Assembly (NCBI GenBank): GCA_963751615.1
Contig: CAVVVG010000005.1
Coordinates: forward strand, 1,736,001-1,800,000
DNA from: Palsa-892 sp963751615
Lineage (GTDB): Bacteria > Pseudomonadota > Alphaproteobacteria > Rhizobiales > Xanthobacteraceae
Direction: 5' to 3'
Length of the DNA stretch: 64,000 nt
In this document: positions 27,424 through 35,115 of the stretch, piece by piece
Layout of the letters: the number at the start of each line of letters is the position of its first letter
How positions within the stretch are numbered: position 1 is the stretch's first letter
Translations under genes and position numbers: made by a program
Notes under the pieces: model-generated
Database searches by the model: none
Told to the model about the DNA's origin: nothing
What the model saw: the letters and a program-made list of their open reading frames with translations, nothing else

Positions 27424-27653
27424 ACAACGCGGTCGAGAAGGACCTCGGCCCAGTCAGTTGCGCAGCGAATTTGCGATATCGAGAAATATACAATGACTGC
27501 CGCAATTGGCCACGCCACCGACCGGGATTTTATCCATCGCATCATGAAATCCGCTGGCACACCCACATTGATGAAAGGTACGATGGCGGTCAGAAACAAC
27601 GTAATGACGCCGCCCATGAGAACTGGAAATACGAACCGCGCCTTGTCTTGCAT
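27420..27653 (-). CDS. DUF2798 family small membrane protein
   Basis: A 77-residue protein with two membrane helices (about 7-27 and 45-65). The family pattern KARFVFPVLMGGVITLFLTA and the VPADFMMRWIKSRSVAWPIA loop match DUF2798. Function is unknown. The ATG chosen has GGAG about ten bases upstream; the frame is open for 44 more codons but those have no family similarity. Its stop overlaps the start of the MFS transporter gene, so the pair is expressed together. Confidence 0.75.
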   Translation of the reverse strand: MQDKARFVFPVLMGGVITLFLTAIVPFINVGVPADFMMRWIKSRSVAWPIAAVIVYFSISQIRCATDWAEVLLDRVV

Positions 27654-27794
27654 TCTGCGCTCCGCAGCCTCGGTTATGTTTAGCGCTCGTGTCCCGAAAG
27701 GCGAACCCTTATGGGGCGCCGGCCCGTATCGTTGATCCTTCATTAACGAGCTTCGTTGATCCGGTCTTAACGGAGACAGCGGCATTTTGCGCGC

Positions 27795-29024
27795 ATGTTG
27801 TGCGGCATCCGTTTGTATCTCATCGTTCCACTGATCGCATTGGCGCTGTCAAGCTGTCGGGTGGGCGACTATGAGACGGCTGAGCCGTGGAGGATGGAGG
27901 CTGAAGAGCGCTGTATCGCGGCCAAATCCGTGCAGCCCTCTGCGTATATGGAGCCGGAATCCGCGATCGAGGGGCGAGGTGCTTGCGGCATGATGCATCC
28001 GTTCAAGGTATCGGCGATGAGCGCTGGCTACATCACAGTCGAACCGCAGGCGACGCTCGCTTGTCCGATCATCGGCGAAGTCGACCGTTGGCTCGCCGAT
28101 TCGGTACAGCCCGCCTCTGTCACCTGGTTTGGCGAGCATGTGGTCGAGATCAAGCAAATTTCCGCCTATTCCTGCCGCCCCATGAACGGGCAGCCCGGCA
28201 ATGGCATTTCCGAGCATGCTTTCGGCAACGCACTCGATGTCGCGATGTTCAAGTTCGCGAGCGGCCGCGAAGTTAAAGTAAAGGACGGCTGGAAAGGTCC
28301 TTATGAAGAACGTGGATTTCTGCGCCAGGTGTTAGCCGACGCGTGTGACCGCTTCACGACCGTGCTGGGGCCGGGGTCGAACGCGTTTCACTATGACCAC
28401 TTTCATCTTGACCTTGCGCGTCGCTCTTCCGGCCGTACCATTTGCAATCCCGTGCCCGAACTGTTGCCACCGCCGTCCATCTTGCGCCAAGAGATGCCGA
28501 TTGCGCGCCAACATATGCCACAAGGTTCCATGGCAGCGCTGCGTCAGCCTCAGACCGGGCAACGTTATGGCGATTTGTCGCTCGGCCCCGTGCGCCAAGA
28601 GCAAATGCGTGAGCGAACAGCACGTGAATCAGTGGGGCCGACGGTTATCGAGCGTAGGCCGCAAGTCCGTGCGGCCGATCCACCCTTAAGCCTCGCCCCA
28701 CCGCAATCGTCGCGCGCAGCGAGCAGTCCGAGCATAATCGAGCATCAGTCGCCGGTTTATCGTGCTCCATTCGATCCAAACCGGCCCGTTCCACCACGAA
28801 ACGTCGGCGCAAGACTCGGCGGCGATCCAATCGCTACCGGCAGCATTACGAAAGACATGAAAAAAACGACTGCGCCGACAGTCAAGGCCGCGCCGACAAG
28901 CAGCCGCAGCCCTACCGCGAGCAGCAGCCTGATGTCGCCGGAACCGATGGCTAACCAGAAACCTTCCTCGAAAGAGCCAATCGAACAGGCGACGCTGCGC
29001 GCGCTAAAAGCCGAAAGGAATTAG
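27795..29024 (+). CDS. Extensin-like C-terminal domain protein (predicted M15-like peptidase), lipoprotein
   Basis: A 409-residue envelope protein. A lipobox-like LSSC (Cys at about 21) ends the signal peptide, so it is probably a lipoprotein. The extensin-like domain (about 35-220) has four or more Cys and the metallopeptidase-type residues ISEHAFGNALDVA (His, Asp) and HYDHFHLDL (His), resembling D-Ala-D-Ala carboxypeptidases. The last ~190 residues are low-complexity Pro/Gln/Arg/Ser sequence, probably disordered or wall-contacting. Function is likely peptidoglycan trimming, by inference. It is divergent from the DUF2798/MFS pair. Confidence 0.85.
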   Translation: MLCGIRLYLIVPLIALALSSCRVGDYETAEPWRMEAEERCIAAKSVQPSAYMEPESAIEGRGACGMMHPFKVSAMSAGYITVEPQATLACPIIGEVDRWLADSVQPASVTWFGEHVVEIKQISAYSCRPMNGQPGNGISEHAFGNALDVAMFKFASGREVKVKDGWKGPYEERGFLRQVLADACDRFTTVLGPGSNAFHYDHFHLDLARRSSGRTICNPVPELLPPPSILRQEMPIARQHMPQGSMAALRQPQTGQRYGDLSLGPVRQEQMRERTARESVGPTVIERRPQVRAADPPLSLAPPQSSRAASSPSIIEHQSPVYRAPFDPNRPVPPRNVGARLGGDPIATGSITKDMKKTTAPTVKAAPTSSRSPTASSSLMSPEPMANQKPSSKEPIEQATLRALKAERN

Positions 29025-29125
29025 CTCTTCCCGCGCTCGTTCGGACTGCCGTATCCGCCGCCGGTCGGGTTAACGACCGTCACGCTTCGCCGGATTCCAT
29101 CCTGACCACGGTTGAAATTGAAGCG
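29021..29125 (-). pseudogene. Possible C-terminal remnant of a hydantoinase B/oxoprolinase gene
   Basis: Reading the minus strand gives FNRGQDGIRRSVTVVNPTGG followed by GYGSPNERGKS and a stop. The NPTGGGYGSPNER part resembles the C-terminal GGGGYGDPxER signature of hydantoinase B (HyuB) and N-methylhydantoinase. No start codon or longer homologous frame is visible; upstream sequence on this strand breaks into short frames. The stop overlaps the end of the extensin-like gene. If correct, it is the tail of a decayed gene next to the probable catabolic island. Confidence 0.35.
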
Positions 29126-29468
29126 CTGGCAGCCCGATATGAACAATCGTCTCCGCGCGCCGGCCAATGAGGCAGTCCACGTACCGGAGCGGGAATTGGC
29201 CTACCGCCTTCGCAGTTAGGTAAGCTCACGCTGAGATCGTCTTTAAGCTGGGAGATACGCATCGAGGCCAGGGGCTGCGTCATGTTCAGTTTCTCGGTCG
29301 CCCCGTGAAAAATGCGAAGATTAGCGATCCACGTAAATCTTGAGCGATCTGAAGTCTACCATGACGTACTTCCAGATTCTGATAAGTTTAAATTATAGGG
29401 CTCGATTACAAAGCACGATTGGACAGCATGAGGCCGGGATATTGCGCTAAGTATTACGGAGGTTTGCG
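29126..29468. other. Intergenic stretch, no intact gene
   Basis: About 340 bases between the possible hydantoinase remnant and the DUF1445 gene. Short minus-strand frames may be further decayed sequence, but I recognise no family in them. The last ~120 bases are AT-richer (around AAGTTTAAATTATAGGG) and probably carry the promoter of the following gene. ACGGAGG lies just before that gene's ATG. Confidence 0.4.
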
Positions 29469-30287
29469 ATGGCAAAAATCAGTCTAGCCGTTTCCGAAAA
29501 ACCGGCGGCAATTGAGACCGGTGTCGAAGTCCGGCGCATGAGCCGATCCGGCGCTCTCATTGGTCCGACGGCAGGGCTTGCGCCTGGCTACGTGCAAGGC
29601 AACCTCGCGATCTTGCCGCGGGACTGGGCGGAAGAATTTCTGCGCTTTTGCCAGGCCAACCCAAAGCCCTGTCCATTGCTCGGCATATCGGAGCCCGGCA
29701 ATCCAGCGATCGCAACGCTCGGCGCCGATCTCGACATTCGCGCCGACATACCGCGCTATCGTGTATGGCAGAATGGCGAACTGAAGGATGAACCGTTCGA
29801 TCTCCATAAGGTATGGCGCGACGATCTGGTGAGCTTCGTTATTGGCTGCTCGTTTTCGTTCGAGGAGGTGTTGTTGCAAAATGACATTCCTGTTCGACAT
29901 ATCCAACTTGGAAGGAATGTGCCGATGTACCGCACGAACATTCCAACCGTCCGCGCTGGCCGTTTTCACGGACCGTTGGTTGTGTCAATGCGCCCATTGA
30001 AACCAGCCGATGCCATTCGCGCGGTGCAGGTAACAACACCTCTACCGGCAGTGCACGGTGCGCCGATTCATATTGGTTTTCCAGAACAGGTCGGTATCAA
30101 GAACATCGCGAAACCCGATTATGGTGATACAGTTCCTGTTGAACCCGACGAACTGCCGGTATTTTGGGCGTGCGGGGTCACGCCGCAGGCTGCGATTGCA
30201 ACGGCAAAGCCACCTTTCGCGATCACGCATGCGCCGGGGCACATGCTGGTGACGGATCTGAGGAACTCACAGCTATCACTTTTTTAG
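29469..30287 (+). CDS. Putative hydro-lyase, DUF1445/YcsI family (D-glutamate cyclase-like)
   Basis: A 272-residue member of the DUF1445 family (B. subtilis YcsI; one domain of mammalian D-glutamate cyclase). Family text includes TAGLAPGYVQGNLAILP near residue 35, LVSFVIGCSFSFEEVLL near 125, RNVPMYRTNIP and GPLVVSMRPL, and a C-terminal FAITHAPGHMLVTDLRN. The bacterial reaction is not well established; lyase or cyclase action on amino- or hydroxy-acids is inferred. In other genomes these genes sit near lactam (5-oxoproline) utilisation genes, which fits the possible hydantoinase remnant next door. It is followed by two MFS carriers. Confidence 0.85.
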   Translation: MAKISLAVSEKPAAIETGVEVRRMSRSGALIGPTAGLAPGYVQGNLAILPRDWAEEFLRFCQANPKPCPLLGISEPGNPAIATLGADLDIRADIPRYRVWQNGELKDEPFDLHKVWRDDLVSFVIGCSFSFEEVLLQNDIPVRHIQLGRNVPMYRTNIPTVRAGRFHGPLVVSMRPLKPADAIRAVQVTTPLPAVHGAPIHIGFPEQVGIKNIAKPDYGDTVPVEPDELPVFWACGVTPQAAIATAKPPFAITHAPGHMLVTDLRNSQLSLF

Positions 30288-30358
30288 GGGCGAAAGTCCC
30301 CGCTAGGGGCTAGTCTTCGATAAAGCGGCGCTGGATGTGCCGCAAAGGGGAGGGCGAT

Positions 30359-31633
30359 ATGGCAATAGAGACAGTGGCAAGAGAGGATCACCATCCGACT
30401 AACTGGTTTCTAGAGATGAAGCCGCGCGAGAAGAACACGTTCTGGGCGTGTATCGGCGGCTGGATTCTCGACGCGATGGATGTGCAGATTCTCAGTTTTG
30501 CTGTGCCGGCCATCATTGCCGCTTTCGCAATTACCAATGCGGAAACGGGATTTATCGGAACGGTTACACTTTTCACTTCCGCTTTTGGCGGCTGGGCCGC
30601 GGGCGCTTTATCCGATCGCTTCGGCCGCGTTCGCATGCTGCAGATCACTGTCTTGTGGTTTGCGGTTTTCACGTTTCTCTGCGGCTTCGCGCAGAACTAC
30701 CAGCAGCTTTTAATTTTCCGGGCGCTGATGGGCTTAGGGTTCGGTGGCGAGTGGGCATGTGCTGCTGTTTTGATCGGCGAAGTGATCCGTCCCGAGCATC
30801 GCGGCAAGGCTGTCGGTGCCATGCAAAGCGGCTGGGCGATCGGCTGGGCGATTGCTTTGTTGTTGTATCTTCTCTTTTTCAGCATCATGCCGGCTGATAC
30901 GGCTTGGCGCGCACTCTTTTGGGTCGGTCTTTCGCCCGCGTTGCTTGTGTTTTATATCCGGCGCTTCGTCGATGAGCCGAACGTGTACACTAGGACGCAG
31001 GCCAATCTCAATAAGGTGGGCCAGAAGTCGAATTTTCTCGAAATTTTCTCACCCTCGATCCTAAAAACCACAATCCTAACTTGTTTGCTGACAACCGGCG
31101 CCCAGGGTGGCTACTATGCCATCACCTTTTGGATTCCGAATTTTCTGCGTACGGAGCGGAAGCTCACTGTGCTCGGCACCAGTGGCTACGTCGGCGTCAT
31201 TATTTTCGGTTCTCTGATCGGGTACTGGGTGAGCGCATGGTTGACGGACCGTATCGGGCGGCGCGCGAATTTCATTCTATTCGGCATTTGCTCGATCATC
31301 ATCGTATTCCTTTATACTCAGATTCCGGTCGACAACACGAAAATAATGTTCCTTGGATTTCCGCTCGGCTTTTTTGCGTCAGGAATTTTCTCCGGCATGG
31401 GGCCATTCCTTACCGAGCTATTTCCGACGCGTATGCGTGGATCGGGTCAGGGTTTTGCCTATAATTTCGGACGTGGCATTGCGTCGTTTAGTACGTTGTT
31501 CGTCGGACTACTGAGTGCATACCTTCCGCTCGGCCAGTCCATCGGCGTGTTCGCGCTGATCGCCTATGGTCTCTTAATTTTAGCTGCGCTATTGCTCCCC
31601 GAGACCAAAGGCCGTGTGCTGACAGCGGAGTGA
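30359..31633 (+). CDS. MFS transporter (aromatic acid/carboxylate:H+ symporter type)
   Basis: A 424-residue, twelve-helix carrier of the AAHS/sugar-acid group. The helix 1 motif is WILDAMDVQILSF (two Asp), loop 2-3 is GGWAAGALSDRFGRVRML, and helix 4 has RALMGLGFGGEWACAAVLIGE. The loop 8-9 motif is DRIGRR and the C-terminus ends LLPETKGR. The ATG follows AAAGGGGAGGG; an ATG eight codons upstream is less likely. It is a close paralogue of the next carrier. The substrate is probably an organic acid, by inference from family and neighbours. Confidence 0.88.
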   Translation: MAIETVAREDHHPTNWFLEMKPREKNTFWACIGGWILDAMDVQILSFAVPAIIAAFAITNAETGFIGTVTLFTSAFGGWAAGALSDRFGRVRMLQITVLWFAVFTFLCGFAQNYQQLLIFRALMGLGFGGEWACAAVLIGEVIRPEHRGKAVGAMQSGWAIGWAIALLLYLLFFSIMPADTAWRALFWVGLSPALLVFYIRRFVDEPNVYTRTQANLNKVGQKSNFLEIFSPSILKTTILTCLLTTGAQGGYYAITFWIPNFLRTERKLTVLGTSGYVGVIIFGSLIGYWVSAWLTDRIGRRANFILFGICSIIIVFLYTQIPVDNTKIMFLGFPLGFFASGIFSGMGPFLTELFPTRMRGSGQGFAYNFGRGIASFSTLFVGLLSAYLPLGQSIGVFALIAYGLLILAALLLPETKGRVLTAE

Positions 31634-31654
31634 CAGCTAGCGATGTACGAGTTG

Positions 31655-31680
31655 ATCGGGCCCCGCATGCGGGGCCCGAT
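31655..31680. terminator. Perfect 26-base palindrome between the two MFS genes (terminator or attenuator)
   Basis: Self-complementary sequence ATCGGGCCCCGCA/TGCGGGGCCCGAT, able to form a very GC-rich hairpin with a CATG loop. It lies 21 bases after the first carrier's stop. Only TTT follows, so termination may be partial, allowing lower expression of the downstream genes. Confidence 0.6.
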
Positions 31681-31758
31681 TTGCGTCTGGAGTTATTGTA
31701 CGGAAACCGTGATAAGCTAATTTGAAATGCGATGAGTGAGCTGCACAGGAGCGTTACC

Positions 31759-33015
31759 ATGGCAAAAAATGACAGCCCAATTTCCTGGTACGGCAACATG
31801 AAGCCAATCGAACATCGGACCTTCTGGGCATGTTTCGGCGGTTGGGCGCTCAACTCGTTGGATTTTTTCCTTTTCATTTTTGCCGCTCCTGCGATCATCG
31901 TCGCACTCGACATGACCCGCCAGCAGGCCGATTTTGTCACAACACTGACGTTAGTTGCCTCGGCTTTGGGCGGATGGGCCGCAGGGATCATGGCCGATCG
32001 CTATGGCCGCGTTCGCATCTTGCAGATCACGATCCTATGGTTTGCCACTTTCGGATTCCTTTGTGCCTTTGCGCAGGAATATTGGCAGCTTCTTGCCTGC
32101 CGCGTTCTCATGGGTCTGGGTCTCGGTGGTGAATGGGCGGTTGGCGCCGTTCTGCTCGGCGAAGTAATTCGCGCCAAGGATCGCGGCAAGGCGGTTGGCG
32201 TCATGCAATGCGGTTGGGCCGTAGGGTGGGGAATCGTTGCATTGATTGCGATGGTCGTTCTTTTGAAGGTTCGACAGGACATCGCCTGGCGACTGTTGCT
32301 CTCCATTGGGCTGCTTCCCGCGCTCCTGATTTTCTTCATTCGCCGTCACGTCAAGGATGCGCCGATCTTTGTCGAGACGCAGAAAAAACTCCGTGCCAAA
32401 AAGCGTACATCGAATTTTCTTGAAATTTTTTCTCCGGCGACAATCAAGGTTACGCTTCTGACAACGCTGCTCGCCGCCGGAGCGCAAGGCGGATATTACG
32501 CAAATGCCCGGCTTCTCGAATATCTTCGCGACAATCGAAAGATTGCCGCCATGGCGACTGGAAAATATTTCGCAGTCATAATTATCGGTTCGATCATTGG
32601 CTATATCATTAGCGCCTATCTCAACGATCGGCTCGGACGCCGCCCGACCTTCATGCTGTTTGCCGCCTGTGCGGCAGCAAGCATTTTCGCGCTCACTATT
32701 TTCGTCGCGAATGATCTTAGCGTGCTCGTGATCGGATTTTTCCTCGCGTTGTTCGCGTCTGGAACCTTCTCCGGACTCGGCCCGACATTGACCGAAAACT
32801 TTCCGACTCGCGTGCGCGGTTCCGGACAGAGTTTTTCATATAATGCCGGGCGGCTCATCGCCGCCGGCGTGCCCGGTTCGATTGCTGCGCTGAGCGCAAG
32901 GTCTTCTTTCAATCAGTCAATCGACGTGATCGCGATTGTCGCCTATGGGGTCGTAATTCTCGCGGCTTTTCTGTTGCCGGAGACGAAGGGACGCACGCTC
33001 ACTGCCGATGCCTGA
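31759..33015 (+). CDS. MFS transporter, diverged paralogue of the preceding carrier
   Basis: A 418-residue carrier aligned over its full length with its neighbour: HRTFWACFGGWALNSLDFFL, GGWAAGIMADRYGRVRIL, RVLMGLGLGGEWAVGAVLLG, DRLGRRPTF and LLPETKGRTLTADA. It differs at conserved spots: the first Asp of the helix 1 motif is Asn, and in helix 7 the TFWIPNFL of the neighbour is replaced by NARLLEYL, losing Trp and Pro. These look like point changes, not a frameshift. The ATG used has AGGAG nine bases before; an upstream ATG adds nine residues. The stop overlaps the next gene by eight bases. Confidence 0.85.
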   Translation: MAKNDSPISWYGNMKPIEHRTFWACFGGWALNSLDFFLFIFAAPAIIVALDMTRQQADFVTTLTLVASALGGWAAGIMADRYGRVRILQITILWFATFGFLCAFAQEYWQLLACRVLMGLGLGGEWAVGAVLLGEVIRAKDRGKAVGVMQCGWAVGWGIVALIAMVVLLKVRQDIAWRLLLSIGLLPALLIFFIRRHVKDAPIFVETQKKLRAKKRTSNFLEIFSPATIKVTLLTTLLAAGAQGGYYANARLLEYLRDNRKIAAMATGKYFAVIIIGSIIGYIISAYLNDRLGRRPTFMLFAACAAASIFALTIFVANDLSVLVIGFFLALFASGTFSGLGPTLTENFPTRVRGSGQSFSYNAGRLIAAGVPGSIAALSARSSFNQSIDVIAIVAYGVVILAAFLLPETKGRTLTADA

Positions 33016-33901
33016 CGCAGCAATTTTTGCCACAGAACGAGCGCCACTTTGTTCGGCGCCCGATCCGAATCCCGCCTTGCCGACACACTTCAATGTGCCG
33101 CCGGGTGCCGTCGATACACACGCGCATATTCTTGGGCTGCCGCCGAAATTTCCGTTGAGCGAGGCGCGCGCCTATACCGCGCCGGAGGCGCCGCTCGAAA
33201 AATACTTAAGCATGTTGCAGGCGACCGGCATGACCTACGGCGTGCTTGTGCAGGCGAGTGTTCATGGAACCGACAACAGCCTCATTAAAGAGGCGTTGAT
33301 TGCGCAAAAGGGAAAACTACATGGCATTGCCGTCGTTTCGCCGACCGTGAGCGAACGCGAACTTGAAGCACTGAAAAACGCCGGTTATGTCGGGACCCGG
33401 CTCAACACTTTGTTCGGTGGCGGCGTCGGATTGGACGGGATCGATACGCTTGCGAGAATGGTAAAGCCGTTCGGCTGGCACCTGCAGTTTCTGATAGATG
33501 TGCGAAACATCGCGCCTATAGCAAAAAAACTCGAAAAACTGCCTGTTCCCTGGGTTATCGACCATATGGGCCATATGCCAACGAGCGCGGGTATCAATAA
33601 TCCGGGCTTCCAGACATTTCTATCGCTGCTGCGCGATTCCGATGGCTGGGTGAAAATGTCGGGTGCGTTCCGGCAGTCGGTCGAAGGTGCGCCTTATCGC
33701 GACACGATCCCCTTCGCGCACGCACTTGTGAAGACAAGACCCGACCGCCTGGTATGGGGCAGTGATTGGCCACATGTAGCGATCACGCCGCCCATGCCAA
33801 AAATTGGCGAGTTGCTCAATCTGCTCGCCGACTGGGTGCCGGACGAGCAATTGCGTAAGCATGTGCTCGTCGATAATGCGCACAAGCTCTACGGATTTTG
33901 A
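33008..33901 (+). CDS. Amidohydrolase-2 family hydrolase (LigI/2-pyrone-4,6-dicarboxylate lactonase-like)
   Basis: TIM-barrel hydrolase of 297 residues. It shows the N-terminal metal motif VDTHAHILG (D36, H38, H40), a central WVIDHMGHMP with His ligands, KMSGAFR, and the C-terminal WGSDWPHV with the catalytic Asp. This set resembles the LigI lactonase and sulfomuconolactone hydrolase branch. The natural substrate is probably a lactone or dicarboxylate, by inference. The start overlaps the preceding carrier gene by eight bases, so uptake and hydrolysis are likely linked. An aldo/keto reductase follows after 12 bases. Confidence 0.87.
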   Translation: MPDAAIFATERAPLCSAPDPNPALPTHFNVPPGAVDTHAHILGLPPKFPLSEARAYTAPEAPLEKYLSMLQATGMTYGVLVQASVHGTDNSLIKEALIAQKGKLHGIAVVSPTVSERELEALKNAGYVGTRLNTLFGGGVGLDGIDTLARMVKPFGWHLQFLIDVRNIAPIAKKLEKLPVPWVIDHMGHMPTSAGINNPGFQTFLSLLRDSDGWVKMSGAFRQSVEGAPYRDTIPFAHALVKTRPDRLVWGSDWPHVAITPPMPKIGELLNLLADWVPDEQLRKHVLVDNAHKLYGF

Positions 33902-33913
33902 AGGAGTCCCGCC

Positions 33914-34897
33914 ATGCAATATATCCGTTTCGGTTCGACGGGCCTAAAAGTTTCGCGCCTATGTTTTGGTTGCATGACGTATGGATCCAAACAGTGGCGC
34001 GAATGGGTGCTGGAGGAAAAAGAAGGTAAGCCGTTTCTCAAAGCGGCTTTCGAAGCTGGCATTAATTTCTTCGATACCGCGGATGTTTATTCGCAGGGCG
34101 TTAGCGAGGAAATCGTCGGCCATGCGATAAAGGAATTCGCACGCCGCGACGAAATTGTGCTTGCGACCAAAATTTACAACCCGATGGGCAAGGGTCCAAA
34201 TCAGCGGGGTCTTTCACGCAAGCATATAATGGAGGCAATTGATGCCTCGCTTAAGCGCCTCGGTACAGATTACGTCGATCTCTACATTATTCACCGCTTC
34301 GATTACGAAACCTCGATGGAAGAAACCATCGAGGCGCTTTCCGATGTGGTGAAGGCCGGGAAGGTACTTTATCTTGGCGCATCCTCCATGTGGGCGTGGC
34401 AGTTTTCGAAAATGCTCACCATGCAGCGCGAGCGCGGGCTCGCACCTTTCGTCTCGATGCAGAATTACTACAACCTCATTTACCGCGAGGAAGAGCGGGA
34501 AATGTTGCCGCTCTGCAAGGATGCCGGAATCGCGGTCACACCTTGGTCGCCCATTGCGCGTGGATTTCTCGCAGGTTCGATGCCCTCCCAGGGTGAGCGC
34601 ACGCTGCGCGGCAGGACCGACGAATTCGCGAAGACGCTGGGGATCGGCGCAACGGACACCGATCACGAAATTGCCGAGCGTGTGCGTGCGGTAGCGGAAA
34701 GGCTCGGGGTTTCGCGCGCCGCAGTCGCGGTAGCTTGGGCACTGGCGAATCCTGTTGTGACATCGCCGATCATTGGCGCGTCGAAACCACATCATCTCCC
34801 AGATGCGCTAAAGGCGCTGGAAATCAAACTCGACCCCGAAACCAAGAAATATCTTGAAGAACCTTACAAACCCCGGCGTTCAGCAGGGTTTCTATGA
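33914..34897 (+). CDS. Aldo/keto reductase
   Basis: NADPH-dependent (beta/alpha)8 oxidoreductase, 327 residues. The catalytic tetrad is visible as D54 and Y59 (FFDTADVYS), K86 (LATKIY) and H127 (YIIHRFD). The sequence resembles the YajO/Tas-like AKR branch (YIRFGSTGLKVSRLCFGCM at the start). AAGGAGT precedes the ATG. It is the last gene of the run DUF1445-MFS-MFS-lactonase-AKR and may reduce a carbonyl formed by the lactonase step; this is inference. A 218-base gap without a gene follows. Confidence 0.9.
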   Translation: MQYIRFGSTGLKVSRLCFGCMTYGSKQWREWVLEEKEGKPFLKAAFEAGINFFDTADVYSQGVSEEIVGHAIKEFARRDEIVLATKIYNPMGKGPNQRGLSRKHIMEAIDASLKRLGTDYVDLYIIHRFDYETSMEETIEALSDVVKAGKVLYLGASSMWAWQFSKMLTMQRERGLAPFVSMQNYYNLIYREEEREMLPLCKDAGIAVTPWSPIARGFLAGSMPSQGERTLRGRTDEFAKTLGIGATDTDHEIAERVRAVAERLGVSRAAVAVAWALANPVVTSPIIGASKPHHLPDALKALEIKLDPETKKYLEEPYKPRRSAGFL

Positions 34898-35115
34898 TCC
34901 TAACCGATGTCCGCACCATATTTTTTATCGCATTTTTGTCGTGAAACAGATGCGCACATCCTTGTGGAAACGAGCCGGAATTCAGTACAACACGTTGCCT
35001 GGTTCAGGCCGCATGTTTTTTTTATTTCGGTAGATATTCAAGCGACATCTTGTCTGCTACGCCCTTCACGCGATGAGCTAAACTTCCGCCGAATCCTTGG
35101 AACCCGGAGCAGATA

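Noticed and set aside
34898..35115. Gene or regulatory RNA in the gap before the ABC transporter
   Set aside because: A few T-runs and short frames only; no stem-loop or coding pattern that I can support.
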